A stretch of 64,000 bases of DNA from contig CBFFRP010000362.1 in NCBI GenBank assembly GCA_965644295.1, positions 124,001 through 188,000 of the forward strand. Reading direction: 5' to 3'. Under the pieces are notes generated by a model. That model worked only from the letters and a program-made list of their open reading frames with translations, had not been told where the DNA came from and did not search any database. The stretch is from Paraphysomonas bandaiensis (taxonomy: Eukaryota; Chrysophyceae). Shown piece after piece: positions 12,981 to 24,325 of this stretch. Numbering within the stretch: the stretch's first letter is position 1; each line of letters starts with the position of its first letter. The translations under genes and the position numbers were made by a program.

Positions 12981-15074
12981 TCACGATATATTACAGCACA
13001 TATTTCCCGGATCAAAAACCGCTATTCTCCCCTAAAAATATAGTAAAAACGAGAGTTACCGCGCCAATATTGATAAACTGATATGTACTCTTACATGTTT
13101 TTCTTCAAATGTTTTGAAGCCAACCACTTCCTCTAGAAATGCATTCGAGCGAATATAGTCCCATCCCTCAAATATTTCCATGTCCAGTGATGTAAGCTGC
13201 AAGGAATCTCCACGTTTGTCTTCAAACTGTCCGATTTCATTCTGAGAGGCAACATGCAATTCTTTGTTCGGCACATACGGCGGTGGAACCTGATCGGCTA
13301 TGTGGGCTTCCCAATTGACATCAGCAAAAAAAGGGTGCTGCATGACTTCTTGTGGTCCTTGCGCGCCTAATCTCTGACGCTCATCTTTACATAGAAGTTT
13401 CTGAATAAAATCTATTGCGGTTTCGTCAAACAAAACGGGATTGAAAGTGGGTTCCATTTCTAACGTTGCAGTGTCCATTGCCTGTTCCCTGCTCTCAATT
13501 CCCTTCCATTTTCTTGCCTCTACAGATCTAAAAGGACATATACCGGAGAGGAATTCATACATCACACAACCGAATGAAAACCAGTCCACCGATAGCCTAT
13601 ATCGAATACGTCGGCCATGCTGATCTCGCCGAAGCATTTCTGGGGCCCAGTAACCTCTACTACCGCACGTCCCTGTCAATTTAGTTTTGTGTTAGAGTTA
13701 ATCGGTAATGCATATTGCGCACAACTGTTTCGTAAAGAGAGAGCATCACGGAATCTAGCACGCAACAAAAAAAGTGTAATACAATCATTATTCATCCCAA
13801 TTATAGTCTCATGGTCTACGCATACCAGTAATGCCGTTCTTGGAGACACGCACAGCCAGGCCAAGGTCAGATAGCTTCGTTTTTCCTGTACCATCCATCA
13901 GAATATTTTCTGGTTTCAGGTCCCTGAAAACAACTCCAAGGTCATGCAGTGCCTTAAGACCGAGCAGGGTTCGGACTCCGTAATACATTGCCTCTTGTTG
14001 TTTAAATGGCCCCCGTTTATATAACGCATAGCCAAGGTCACCCCCAGTCATGAGGTCTAGAATTAGGTACAGCTCTTCCGGCGACGAGAAGGCATACTTG
14101 AGTCCGACCACAAAAGGCGAGTCCAGCATAGTCAATGTCGCTCGTTCGGCGAGGATTAGCATTTCAGCTTTCATTAGCTTGATTCGTTTTCTGTCCATCA
14201 CTTTCATAGCATACAACTTTCCCGTCTGGCGGTGCTTGCATCCATTGACAACTCCAAACCCCCCTCTGCCCAGTACTCTGAACAGTGTGAAATCATCTGC
14301 AGATGCCGGCTGCTCACTGAGAATCATGAAATGCAGATACTCTGTGTACCGCGACGTTTGCTTGAAGTTATCAAAATGATTACATCGCATACATGAAAAC
14401 ACAATGTACTCCAGCTCATCAAAAAGTATCGGAGGATAGTCCTCTTTTCCTTCTTCACAGCTCTCAATAACCTCATGAACTGTCTCCAGAGGACTCCCCA
14501 CAATCTTGAGTATATTACACTCACTTTCTGCGTCAATATATTTTCTCCAGCGCAACGAATCATCGGTCATGGGTTGACTTCGACACAGATTACATGGCAC
14601 AGGAGGATTGCGTTCAACCGGGAACTTGCAACCTGAAGGTGACAAATATCTACTAACTATTACTGCAGCTATCTCCCGTCTTAACATTCGATGCGTTTTC
14701 TATATTGAAATAAGGTCATGATAAAACGGAAAAACAAAAATGATTTTCACCTTATATATCGCGACATCTATCAGGAACTCAGCAAATATAACTTTGCCTA
14801 TATCACGCAGGTACCGCGTAAACTGCACAAAATAAATAAGTATAAATATACAAGAGATATAAAAATAGACCATATAAAACCCCAGACAGTTGCTGCATAT
14901 GCCCTCTAGTTCCAAGCATCTGTCAGGCTTAGTAATAGCAGTTGAAACGTAAGTATCAACATCTTCTGCACTCGGTCGCTTCCAAAACTTCGTCGGCTTC
15001 GGGACCGTATCCTGCACCTCTTTGGAAAATATTGTATCGTCTACATGGTCCTGTAGCTCGTCCATTTTTACCAA
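12981..15074 (-). CDS. G-protein-coupled-receptor-kinase-like AGC kinase with RGS-homology region and predicted CaaX terminus
   Basis: Five exons: 15074-14871, 14822-14751, 14699-13826, 13672-13095 and 13031-12981, giving 592 aa; all joins keep frame. The N-terminal part contains an RGS-homology region: exon 2 has IGKVIFAEFL, and the second RH half (ILFDELEYIVFS...FDNFKQTSRYTEYLHFMIL) precedes the kinase domain as in GRKs. Kinase motifs are GRGGFGVV (P-loop), YAMKVMDRKRIK (catalytic Lys), FRDLKPEN, SDLGLAV (DLG in place of DFG, as in GRKs) and GYWAPEML, the last restored by splicing intron 3. An AGC tail follows (FEGWDYIR). GRKs phosphorylate activated heptahelical receptors at the plasma membrane. 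I see no PH domain. If the last intron is used (GTAAGA donor, TTTTTAG acceptor) the protein ends MCCNIS, a CaaX box; reading through gives HISLSILAR instead. The exon 1 donor (GTCTAT) is weak. The start could be Met1 or Met4. Confidence 0.82.
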
Positions 15075-15223
15075 TAAGACAACTCGTTAATGCATATATA
15101 TGAAAATCATTTCAAAAGCTGCATAGAAACCAAAATATGACCACAATTCAACTCTATGAATAGAGCATAGCGAGTGAGGTCTCCAATTGATACGGAAATA
15201 AAAGAAATGAAATATAAATGAAT

Positions 15224-15577
15224 TTAATATCTCAATCTCATTATATTATGGTTCCATGAGCCTGTGAGGAGCTCGTAACTCGACACTATCATCCTGTGAG
15301 GGGATCGTAGAGAGATGATCCTCATTCCAGGCGTTTCGACTTCGATGAGTTCAAGTGACGCACCTCCTCCACTTTTCCCCTGAACTACAGGACGGTATAT
15401 TGTGGGATACGGTGGGATATATACATTGTAAATACAGAGTATTATGAGAGTAGGAATTCTTAGGAAAAAATAGAAACCTACCGTAAATGGGTTGCTGTGT
15501 ATATGTGGAATTGATGGTTGGTAGTTCACGGTATCCTTATTGCTATCAGAATATATAAACCACAAAAGATAATCCAA
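15224..15577 (-). CDS. Possible small hypothetical ORF
   Basis: An open frame of 117 codons ends SYELLTGSWNHNIMRLRY. Its middle is hydrophobic and AT-rich and is bounded by a GTAGGT donor-like and a TTCAG acceptor-like site, so it may be a retained intron between two short exons. I found no upstream exon that keeps frame, and no family is recognised. It lies in the divergent promoter interval between the GRK-like and RING-KH genes and may simply be a 5' UTR. Confidence 0.2.
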   Translation of the reverse strand: MDYLLWFIYSDSNKDTVNYQPSIPHIHSNPFTVGFYFFLRIPTLIILCIYNVYIPPYPTIYRPVVQGKSGGGASLELIEVETPGMRIISLRSPHRMIVSSYELLTGSWNHNIMRLRY

Positions 15578-15877
15578 TGATAGACCTTTATATGAAAATG
15601 ATTGGTTACATATGTGAGCTTTAGAGAGCCATTGATTTGGATTTTATATGAAGCTGTTAGAATCATATGTAATGGAAAGAAAAGATATTTACTGCATGTG
15701 GATATCATATCGTGTAGGTCACGTGAGGTTATCACTATATTATAGATAGGAGATACTGTAATCGATGTACACAAGTTTACTTCACCATACCATTAACTGA
15801 AGCTGAGTGTTTCATCTTCAGAGTTATCACACTCCTTATCGATCACAGGAGCCCTCTGAGGCCATAGGACAAATACC

Positions 15878-18800
15878 ATGCGATTTTCTAACCCTTCAAC
15901 CCAAACTCTAATTAACATTATTGTCGAGGAAATTTTGACTTGTGATAAGTGTGCGAAACCACTGGCCACTTCCAACCCAGAATCACTTCCGAAGACCCTA
16001 GAATGCACTCACACGTTCTGTGTCGCCTGTCTTGAACAAATGCGTATGGGGACTGGTTTATATAGTACAATTACTTGTCCTACATGTGGTATTGAAACAG
16101 CAATAGGGGTTTCTGGGGTAACTGGATTGAAGAATAATCATAAACTTATGTCGCTCCTAAACATATTGGAGACCTTGTGCTGTGAGTGTAAGGCTGAACC
16201 TGCTTCCGTGCGGTGTACAACTATTCAAGAAAGTCATATATATTTATGCAAGTCATGCTTCTCGGCTGCTTACGCTCATGCCGATCAGAAATTTAAAGAA
16301 ATTGCACCTTTTACAACGAAGCGGACAGCGACCATGGCATGTAACCCTTCCCACCATACCGAGAAGACATTATTTGAAGCACAATCCAGCCATAGAGTAT
16401 TGTTACACGGTGGACGAGAATGGAATAGTCAAAATCTGGAGGCGGCATTTGTCGAGGGTGAGCAGTTGGAAGACTCTTGGTCAGATGACCTCACGCTGGT
16501 CGTTTCCTTACCGCATTATGATTCGATGGATCTTTTCGAACAGAGGTAATATTATTTACGTATGTGTTAGTGCATGCACAAGATATTGTATATGACTTAA
16601 ATTCACTATTACATGCTGTCGTACATGTGCTTGATTCAATGCATGAATCTAATGTGTGGTGTAGACACGATGTAGTGCAAACAATTGCATCAGATACGGG
16701 CACAAACATTTTTCTACAAATGAAAAACAACGAGCCTAAAGTGGTCATAAGATGCTTGGATCATTCGTCCAAGAACCAACTAATCGCTGCTCGTGATCGT
16801 ATAATGCAGTTTTTGCATAACCCTCACCGAACACCATCTGGTGGTTTTCGAAGTGGCGGCATCACAATTCCAGAATGTCCTAATGATGCAATTGATGTTG
16901 TTGACACTGTTATGCTTCCAAAGTCACAGTATGCGAAATTAGCTGCTGTTGGTTTTGCGCCAATACAGCGCATATCCCATCGTGTGGGGTGTCGATATGA
17001 TGTCGCTGAAGATTTCCATATGGGTTCGATAACATTCCGTGGTAGCCGTATCCAAGTCGATGAGTCAAAAGAGTTACTCAATCGTGAGCTAAATAAACGT
17101 CCGAATAGTTTTACAGGAAGTTTATTCTCATCAGATTCCCTGTATGACACCAATTCCACTGATGTGAAGCGTCGCCCGCACAGTTTCAACGGTCGCACAT
17201 CACCTTTTCCAGTTCTTGAGCAAGACTCTACGTTCGGAAGTTCACGAATTCACTCGATTCGAAGTACCCCTGTAAATAGCGATTTGACATCAGTGTGTAT
17301 CAATTGCGAGTATGATAGTGTGGGACGTCTTATAGGGGTGAAGGGTAGTCGCATAACTGAGCTTCGCGAAATTACTGGTTGTCGTATCTATGTCCGCAAA
17401 GGGTCGGATGCGTCAACACCATGTGTAGTGGAGATACTGGGAATGGCGAGCGATGTGGCAATAGCAGTCCCATGCGTAAAAATGGTTCTAAGCAGTGGTG
17501 ATCATGCAATGGAAAAAGTACGTGTTATGATGATGCAAAGTAACTCAGCTTTTGGTGCGAATGAGAATGGAGATCGGCATCGACATGCTCCCGTTAGAAG
17601 ACATACATTATCTTGTGCTGCATCTTCACTTGTATCGTCAACTTCTCCCCTTCCTTTGTCGTCGAAGAAGTGTACAGAGTCTTTGATGAGCGAAATGGCT
17701 TGTCAGGGTGCTAATTTAGAGTCCTTTCGTGACGGCACGTTGAGTGTAGTGAAGACTCAACTGGAAGAACCTGCTAGTAACGCGAGTTCAGATCGGCTTC
17801 ATGATGATTACTCAATAGCAATTCCAACCTCTGCATGGGTGCATGGTAATGGGGATTCAGATATTCCAAAGGAGTCTACTTACATGGATCATCACGTGGT
17901 GCAAACGGCAACTCCGGCTCTATCGGTAATATATCCTCAATATTTTATTTCCTCCCCTGGGAAGAAGGCTACAGAGAGTATTGTATGCCCGAGTGACAAG
18001 GTCACGTTTTTTCGCGGTCGACTTTTGACTGAAATTGCCTCCCAGTCTCGGTGCAAAATTACACTTGACGAATCACCGCAGCTACACAGCCCAATGCTTC
18101 ACCTGTATGCTACGAAAGAGCAACGAGAGTTGGCCAAGCTTTTACTTAAGTCCAGTATGAACTTGGCGCATACGTGGTATCCTGGTATGGATCGTTCAGA
18201 TGGGCTTGACTGTACAATGCATAGCATTGAATGCCCTCCACCAATTATTTCCGTGATTATCGGTCCAGGTGGTTCAACAATTGAAGATATTCAGGCGCAG
18301 ACGGGCACAAAGATATTAATAAGCGAATATTCCGAAGAGGTTAGAAAGATGCTCTTGAAATATAGTAATATAGTCACTTTTTCACAGGAATGCTTGTCTT
18401 CCATATATATTATTGGATCCCGGACAGGAGTAGACAGTGCCGCTCATCTGTTGGACAGGATATTAGTGACACAACGATGTCAGTATAGGCAGCACCTGGC
18501 AAACCTCTCGTCGCCCACACGCGTTGACTCAACATCCCCTAATGCGTATGACGCCAAAGCACTAGACGAGGTAGACTCTCATATTAATGAAATGTGTCCC
18601 AACGTAGTACCGACTTATCCACCTTCGTCCCGAGAAGCTGAGCAGACGTCAGTAAACTGCGGGCACCCTGGTGCACTTCTTACAGAAAATGTGCCACAGA
18701 TCAATTCTAATTACTCTGCAACTGCTGAGGCGGCCACTGGGGTGTCTCAATGTACTCTTATGTCGCCCAATCAAAATGATGTGCCTGCCCCGCCTGGAAT

Positions 18801-19446
18801 CACCAGGACACAAGACACCTCACAGCTTGCGCCTCGTGCTTCAAATGCTACAGATGAACCTTCTCTTGGGTATGTTGAGAGTGTGTTCACATGCCCGATG
18901 GATAAAGTTGCCAAGATTATTGGTAGAAAAGGCACCGTCCTACGAGAAATTAGGAAACTTAGTGAATGTGAAATAATCATAGACCAAGATACGAAATCTC
19001 GTTCGAAAAAAAGTTCGACTGGATCTATCTCTGACCAGACTGATTTCTCACCCTACGCAAGCTCTGATAGTTCCCTTCAGGTGATCAAAATTATTGGCAC
19101 ACCAATACAAATTGCAACTGCTCGCAAGCTAATTTCCGATGTAATTGACATTGGTCCAGCTGTTGCATTAGGCATGAAAACAGTAACAGTTGAGTGCCCA
19201 GTTGATAAGGTCCCCTTAATCATAGGGATTAAAGGCCTCACATCAAAGGAAATGATGCGACGGTCAGGGTGTAAGATTCACGTCAATGAAGATACAGCGG
19301 AAAACTTAACAACATGCACGATTGAGTTGACTGGAACAGATGAGCAGCTTGCGCAGGCACAAAAATTAATATCACATGTACTTGAGTTCGGTACGAAGGC
19401 TCTGGGAAAGCGATTCCAGCGTGCTCTAAAGGAACCCAAGGAATAA
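15878..19446 (+). CDS. RING finger / B-box-like / multi-KH RNA-binding protein
   Basis: Two exons (15878-16545 and 16665-19446; 119-nt intron with GTAATA donor and GTGTAG acceptor) give 1149 aa. Splicing removes an in-frame stop and joins FEQR to HDVVQTIASDTG. The N-terminus has a C3HC4 RING (CDKC...C.H.FC..C...CPTC, about residues 27-75), then a second Cys-rich B-box-like cluster (CCECKAEPASVRC...CKSC). The long C-terminal part carries KH domains with GxxG loops GVKG (near 446), GPGG (near 755), GRKG (near 976) and GIKG (near 1077), plus at least one degenerate KH lacking GxxG (VTFFRGRLLTEIASQS, near 671). The linkers are Ser-rich. The combination suggests an RNA-binding E3 ubiquitin ligase, functionally like MEX3 proteins, although MEX3 has its RING at the C-terminus. 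An upstream in-frame TGA at 15857 fixes the first ATG. Confidence 0.85.
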
Positions 19447-20079
19447 ATCAGAAGCTCCTAAAATAAGCGAAATGGCGTGTACAGCGTCATATTTTATGTC
19501 GTTAATTTGTCGATCCTCAGATATGACAAAGGATGCTTTTTTCATCTTTAAGTTGCGATTCATCGCCCTGATTTCCAAATAATTTCACTATCTCTGAGGC
19601 GTTTCATTGTCTCATTTGGATGAAGAATATATATTATGCTCAATTCTGAAATGACTTTAAACATCACCTACAACTCTTGTTGCCCTAAATGCTTTTCGTT
19701 AACTGATGCGTGGTGGTGTCTGTCAACAAATAATATTAAATGAGTATTGATTCAATGGTAATAAAAATATAGTATGAATATCAACGATATCCTTGTAGTC
19801 GTCAGATAACTATATGTAGTTATCTTGCGTTAGCACAAGGTATATGTACTTTTTCTGTAAGATATTAAGCACTCCAGTCGTTGCTAGAAACACAACTGTC
19901 TGACGACGATCTCCTGCGACGTACGAAGTGTTGTAGAGTTGAAACAAGGCAGGGGAATAACATACTAATTGGTTGACCGTCCAAAACAACAGGGTCCAAT
20001 AACACTATAATGCCAGAAAAAATGAAATATAACAATACCTTAAAGACCAATAATAAATATATTGCAATTTCAATATATG
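19447..20079. other. 3' flank of the RING-KH gene
   Basis: AT-rich sequence with no supported gene. Short ORFs here are weak and partly run into the R1 copy that starts near 20080. Confidence 0.4.
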
Positions 20080-20475
20080 TCGCACCTCTTCGTGGTGTTC
20101 TGGGGGATAAGTACCGGAGATACTTCTCCGAGAAACTAACGCTTATATATAATCAGCAGATATTGTTCTGCCCACTCATAGACAAATGCTTGTGTAGACG
20201 TTTTTGGGCGTTGACGAGTAAATAGGCATCTGGGAATGGGCTCACCTCAAGGGCACCCGGAGTATTGGGCTTCCTGTTGAAATCAAGCATCCCGGCTGTT
20301 CACCTATAGGACAGAGAGGAAAAGTGGTTGCAACTTGGTGCTTGCGGTGACGCACAAGCAGCTTTCGTAGCGCCAAAGAGTAGGATATCAGAGTTAAGCA
20401 CTAGATAGTTAAATTGTTTTGCAACATTAGTTCTGACTCCTACACACCTATTGCTAATAATCAGACATTCACTAC
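20080..20475 (+). repeat. R1 repeat copy (plus orientation)
   Basis: It starts with the CACCTCTTCGTGGTGTTCTG segment also seen at 54.2 kb, passes the hairpin module at about 20325-20395 and ends with the characteristic tail CCTATTGCTAATAATCAGAC...ATTCACTAC. Internal deletions relative to the 54.2-kb copy show that it is decayed. Confidence 0.75.
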
Positions 20476-20576
20476 TATATCAATTTTACAATATATTGAT
20501 AAATTTTGAGCGCTATGAAGAAAACGTTAGCTCAATTGGTAGTAACTAGTTAGTTGAGGTTACAACATGATATATA

Positions 20577-21044
20577 ATGTCTGATTATTGAGCAATAGAC
20601 ATGTTAGTGTTGAAACTCAACAGAAATCTATCTTGTACTTAATACTAATATCCTACTATTCGACGCTACGGAGGCTGCTTGTGCGTCGCCGCAAGCACCA
20701 AGGTGCGACCACCTCCGCTTGAACTCAACCACTCAAAACAAACGCAGCGAGAAAAAGCAAAATGTTCATATACCTGACATCTGCTGACGTCAGGATATTT
20801 GAGTCCTTAAGGTGAACACCCCGATGTATGACTTTAGGAGGCAGCCCAATACCCCGGTTGCCTGTTTATTCGTCAAGTCCCAAAGACGTCTACAAAAGTT
20901 GCACTAATTCGTGTCCCTTGTACCACACAAGCATTTGTCTATGAGTGGGCAGAACAATATCTACTGAGTATATATACGGCTCATGTTAGTTTCCTAGGGA
21001 AATATCTCTAGTACTTATCCCCCAGAACACTTTGTTGAGGGGGT
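20577..21044 (-). repeat. R1 repeat copy (minus orientation)
   Basis: This is the reverse-orientation copy: tail at 20577 (TGTCTGATTATTGAGCAATAG), hairpin module at about 20663-20718, then the upstream segment to about 21044. Its tail faces the tail of the copy ending at 20475, giving a tail-to-tail inverted pair about 100 bp apart. Confidence 0.72.
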
Positions 21045-21089
21045 TACAACATGATAATGAAAACCCAATAACATTGCAGCAACTAGTAC

Positions 21090-21462
21090 TCTAAGTATTA
21101 CAACTCTTCGTCAATGTCGTCCTCATTCTCGTCATGATCGGACGGCCCATCATCAATGATCTGTTGCACTGTCTTTGCGGTCCACAAGTAACAGCAGTAG
21201 TAAGCTGTCGTCGTAACATCTTGCTCGCTCTGTGACTTTCAAATGCAGCAGCAGCGCTTCTTACATTTGCCACTTAGACGGCACTATCCAGTGATTCAGC
21301 TTCTGCTGCATCCTTTCCAAATCTCGCAACTGCTGCTTCTCTTGACGAGTCAGAGATTCTTCGTAACCATTCTGAATCTTTACAAGCCTTTTGAAGGTAG
21401 GGATTTGAACAATACATATCAATAATTGTAATAGAAGTGTTGGGACGGGCAAAGTATTGCAA
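21090..21462 (-). mobile_element. Possible hAT-like transposase fragment
   Basis: A minus-strand frame reads LVKIQNGYEESLTRQEKQQL, which resembles the stretches at 53.9 kb (IAKFQAGEEFELTRYEKDAV) and 55.9 kb (VKIQCGNQAALTRTEKGLI) that sit beside hAT-like sequence. The frame is broken and no termini were found. Confidence 0.35.
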
Positions 21463-22189
21463 TTATATTGATGAGACTTTGCCTTACAATAGCTAATATA
21501 TTGCTCCCTATCTCCGACTTGAAGTACTTCGCCATAAGGTTTTACTAATATAGGCCTATATTAATACTTGGTAAGCATTGTGATGCTTAAAATATTTTCT
21601 CAATGAAAATTAGAATGAATTTCGAAATGATATTGAAAGCAGATAGATATAATAAAACATAGTGTAGGAGCATTCGATTTATTTCAATGCTACTATCCAT
21701 AATGTGAAATTTTGAAGTTCTCATAAACGAAAGTAATAAATAATGCATTGCGATAATATTGTATGTTAAAATATGCATAGTTGAGAACAAATATATAATA
21801 ACGTTGACAACATTTAGGTCAGAAATACTGTTGTAATATATGCTTCCCTATCTTTGGGAAGCTAGACTAGAACTTGCATATCTTATACTACACTCTCGAT
21901 AGACTACCACATACATTCTTTTTAGTCGAACAATAAGTTAAACGTTTACTTTTATTATAAGAAACAAAATTCCAATCAAGACCTTCTTTACACAGTTTTG
22001 CCAAGTTCCTGGCGGAAAAGATCATCAGTACGAAATGTACTTATCTTACAAAGGTGGGCTAATAGATGTTTAATAAGAGCAGATAAACTACTTCTATCCA
22101 AATCATCCCAAAATCCAAATATATTCTACAACACTTAAGTATCATAAGTTTATCATATATTCAAATGTTTATAATGCCATGATGTGAAG
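21463..22189. other. AT-rich intergenic DNA
   Basis: No gene, RNA or repeat is supported. The 67-codon minus ORF is AT-driven and hydrophobic by composition only. Confidence 0.4.
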
Positions 22190-22671
22190 CTATTTCTGTT
22201 TCTTCTTCTTTATCCCACTGCGTGTTTTTGAACTATTGTCGACAGGCTTTTTATCACATTCTTCCTCTGAGTCGCTATCATCATCCAGGGCAGTCACAAG
22301 TAATCCCTTAGCAGCTAATCTTCTACGTCGAATAAACACTGCGCAGACGCCACAGCAGTTTATCGCAAACACGACACAAAACATAGTGACCGCATTGTCA
22401 TTCCCGCCCCCATTAATAGTGAAATGCAACCACATTGCAGTAGTAATTCCAGCGAATATATTCAGAATCCCAAGGAAAATATCTGGATCACTGAAGACAA
22501 GAAAACAACATCGATTAGCTGATGGATCCTATAGCTCCATGCATGTGCATGTGTGTGTATGTATGTGTATATATGTGTATTCACTCACCCGAAGAGAGCG
22601 CCTAGAAACAGCAGCACACTAACGATAACCGTCAGGCTTGTAGCCCAGTTTACAGCGGTTTGAGGGTTCAT
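22190..22671 (-). CDS. Small multi-pass membrane protein, unknown family
   Basis: Two exons (22671-22589 and 22490-22190; 98-nt GTGAGT...TTCAG intron) give 127 aa. The join recreates Gly in LFGDPDIFLGIL and extends the coding region upstream to MNPQTAVNWATS. Three hydrophobic segments are visible: SLTVIVSVLLFLGALF, IFLGILNIFAGITTAMWLHF and AVTMFCVVFAINCCGVCAVF. They are followed by RRRR, an acidic Asp/Glu/Ser stretch and a Lys-rich end (GIKKKKQK) that could act as a cytosolic basic or ER-type tail. I do not recognise the family. The clean splice and sensible topology make a real gene likely. It is divergent from the tRNA and GDPD genes. Confidence 0.65.
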
Positions 22672-22804
22672 TGGTAGCGAGCTAGTACATCTATGCTAGC
22701 TCATGGCCTGCTTATCCTTTAATAGATGTGTATACATAGATGACATATATCCATATCATTCATTTATATATACTAAAATAACGGTGCGTCTACCATCAAA
22801 GGTA

Positions 22805-22905
22805 GCGGGTTTAGCTCAGTTGGCTAGAGCGTCGGTCTCATAATCAAATCATCAATACGACGATAAGCTATCCGGAGGTCGTGAGTTCGAGCCTCACAAC
22901 CCGCA
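22805..22905 (+). tRNA. tRNA-Met (CAU), elongator type, with intron
   Basis: The acceptor stem GCGGGTT pairs with AACCCGC. The D arm is GCTC...GAGC, the anticodon loop CTCATAA, and the T arm GTGAG-TTCGAGC-CTCAC, followed by discriminator A at 22905. The anticodon stem TCGGT/TCCGG pairs only after removing a 27-nt intron (22843-22869 or 22844-22870) just 3' of the anticodon, the canonical position. The genome also reads CCA directly after the discriminator, which may be chance. Confidence 0.93.
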
Positions 22906-22910
22906 CCACT

Positions 22911-22920
22911 TCTTTTTTTT
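22911..22920 (+). terminator. Pol III oligo-T terminator of tRNA-Met
   Basis: A run of eight or more T residues follows the tRNA within about 8 nt, as expected for RNA polymerase III termination. Confidence 0.75.
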
Positions 22921-23103
22921 GATGGTCTATACTTTTCAGTTTTTGAGTATGTGTGTCTAGATATACGACACAGGCCATACTGGTATTAACAACAGAGTGC
23001 GTACACTATACACACTCTAAGTGAGTATTCACAACACATCTAGTGATTGTGTAGCAGACGATAAACGTGTTTTGTTTTTCTACCCTGAGAGCCTGTTTTA
23101 AAC

Positions 23104-24251
23104 ATGCTGCTCATTGTCCTGACCATCATTGTCGTTGTATATAAAGCACTTGAAAAGTTTCCACTTGTGTTTAATAAACGCCGTAGATTTCTAGGTAAGA
23201 AAGGGTTCGCACAGGTGATTGCTCATAGAGGCTCTAGAGAGGAAGGCCTCACAGAGAATACTATCGCAGCGTTTGATGATGCAGCTAAAGTAGGAGCTGA
23301 TATTATCGAACTGGATGTGTGGTTGACGAAAGATGAAGAAGTTGTTGTCTTTCATGATGATACACTGACAAGGATGACCAATGGGGCATCCGACAAGTGC
23401 ATATCAGAACTTAATTATAGTGATTTACCTGACTTGGTGCCGTCATCTGAGCAGTCTTACCGTGTCACTGAATACGATGAACATAAATGGAAAAAAATTC
23501 CACTTCTGAGAGATGTCTTAGCAGCTCTACCACCAGATGTCTCTCTCATCATTGAATTTAAAATGAAGTCTGATACTCTGATAAAGAAAGTTATGCAGAT
23601 GCTGGTGGAGAGTAATCATGAAAAGAAAGTGTTTTGGTTCAGCCTAATTGAATCTATAAATGTCAAATTGCGTGAATTCAATCCTAATATTCCTACAATT
23701 ACGAGTGTGCTGGGCATTTTGAAAGTCCTTATTCTTTATTACACCGGGGTTTTACCGTTTGTATCTCTGGATGACGATGTGTTCGGAATCACAATGGAGG
23801 CGGTAAGGCTGCGACGTCTATATCGTATATACACATTATCACTTGAATCATCGAGCATTTTCACCTTTGCTAAGTTGCTATAAATTTTCAGATAACGCTG
23901 AAGGTAATTAGAGAGGAGCGTGCTCTTGCTAGTGTTCCTGATTGGATAAAGGTATGAGTTGCTTACACTATTCTGTTCACGCACTCAGTGCTTACTTTTC
24001 GTTTCTTGAAATGCTGTTAGGTCATTTTGTCATACGTGTTTGCTGGTGTTCCTCCAAAGATAATGCTTGCCCCTGGGTTATTCACTCACTTGCGTAAAAG
24101 AGGGGTACCAGTATGGTTTTTGGGGGTCAATCACGAAGAGCATGTTGAGATGGCCCGCACGTATGGTGCTACGGCGGTGCTGACGGACAGAGTGGACTGG
24201 TTAATGTCTTACATGAAAAAAAATAAAATATCATTCAGTAGAATAGAATAA
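23104..24251 (+). CDS. GDPD-family glycerophosphodiester phosphodiesterase (GDE4/GDE7-like), membrane-anchored
   Basis: Three exons (23104-23802, 23892-23951, 24021-24251) give 329 aa; both introns are GT-AG and phase 0. The N-terminus MLLIVLTIIVVVYKAL is a membrane anchor. Catalytic GDPD motifs are AHRGSREEGLTENT, IIELDVWLTKD (metal-binding Glu/Asp) and VVFHDDTLTR. Later it has LIIEFK and a C-terminal GATAVLTDRVDWL block typical of the TIM-barrel end. Single N-terminal-TM members of this type hydrolyse glycerophosphodiesters or act as lysophospholipase D; which substrate applies here cannot be read from sequence. Its start lies about 430 bp from the divergent small membrane gene, with the tRNA between them. 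Confidence 0.88.
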
Positions 24252-24325
24252 TATATCTCATCTGCTATGTCTAGCAGGAATAAATAACTTTGAATATTTT
24301 TAGCCTACCACATTTTTAGATAGTT

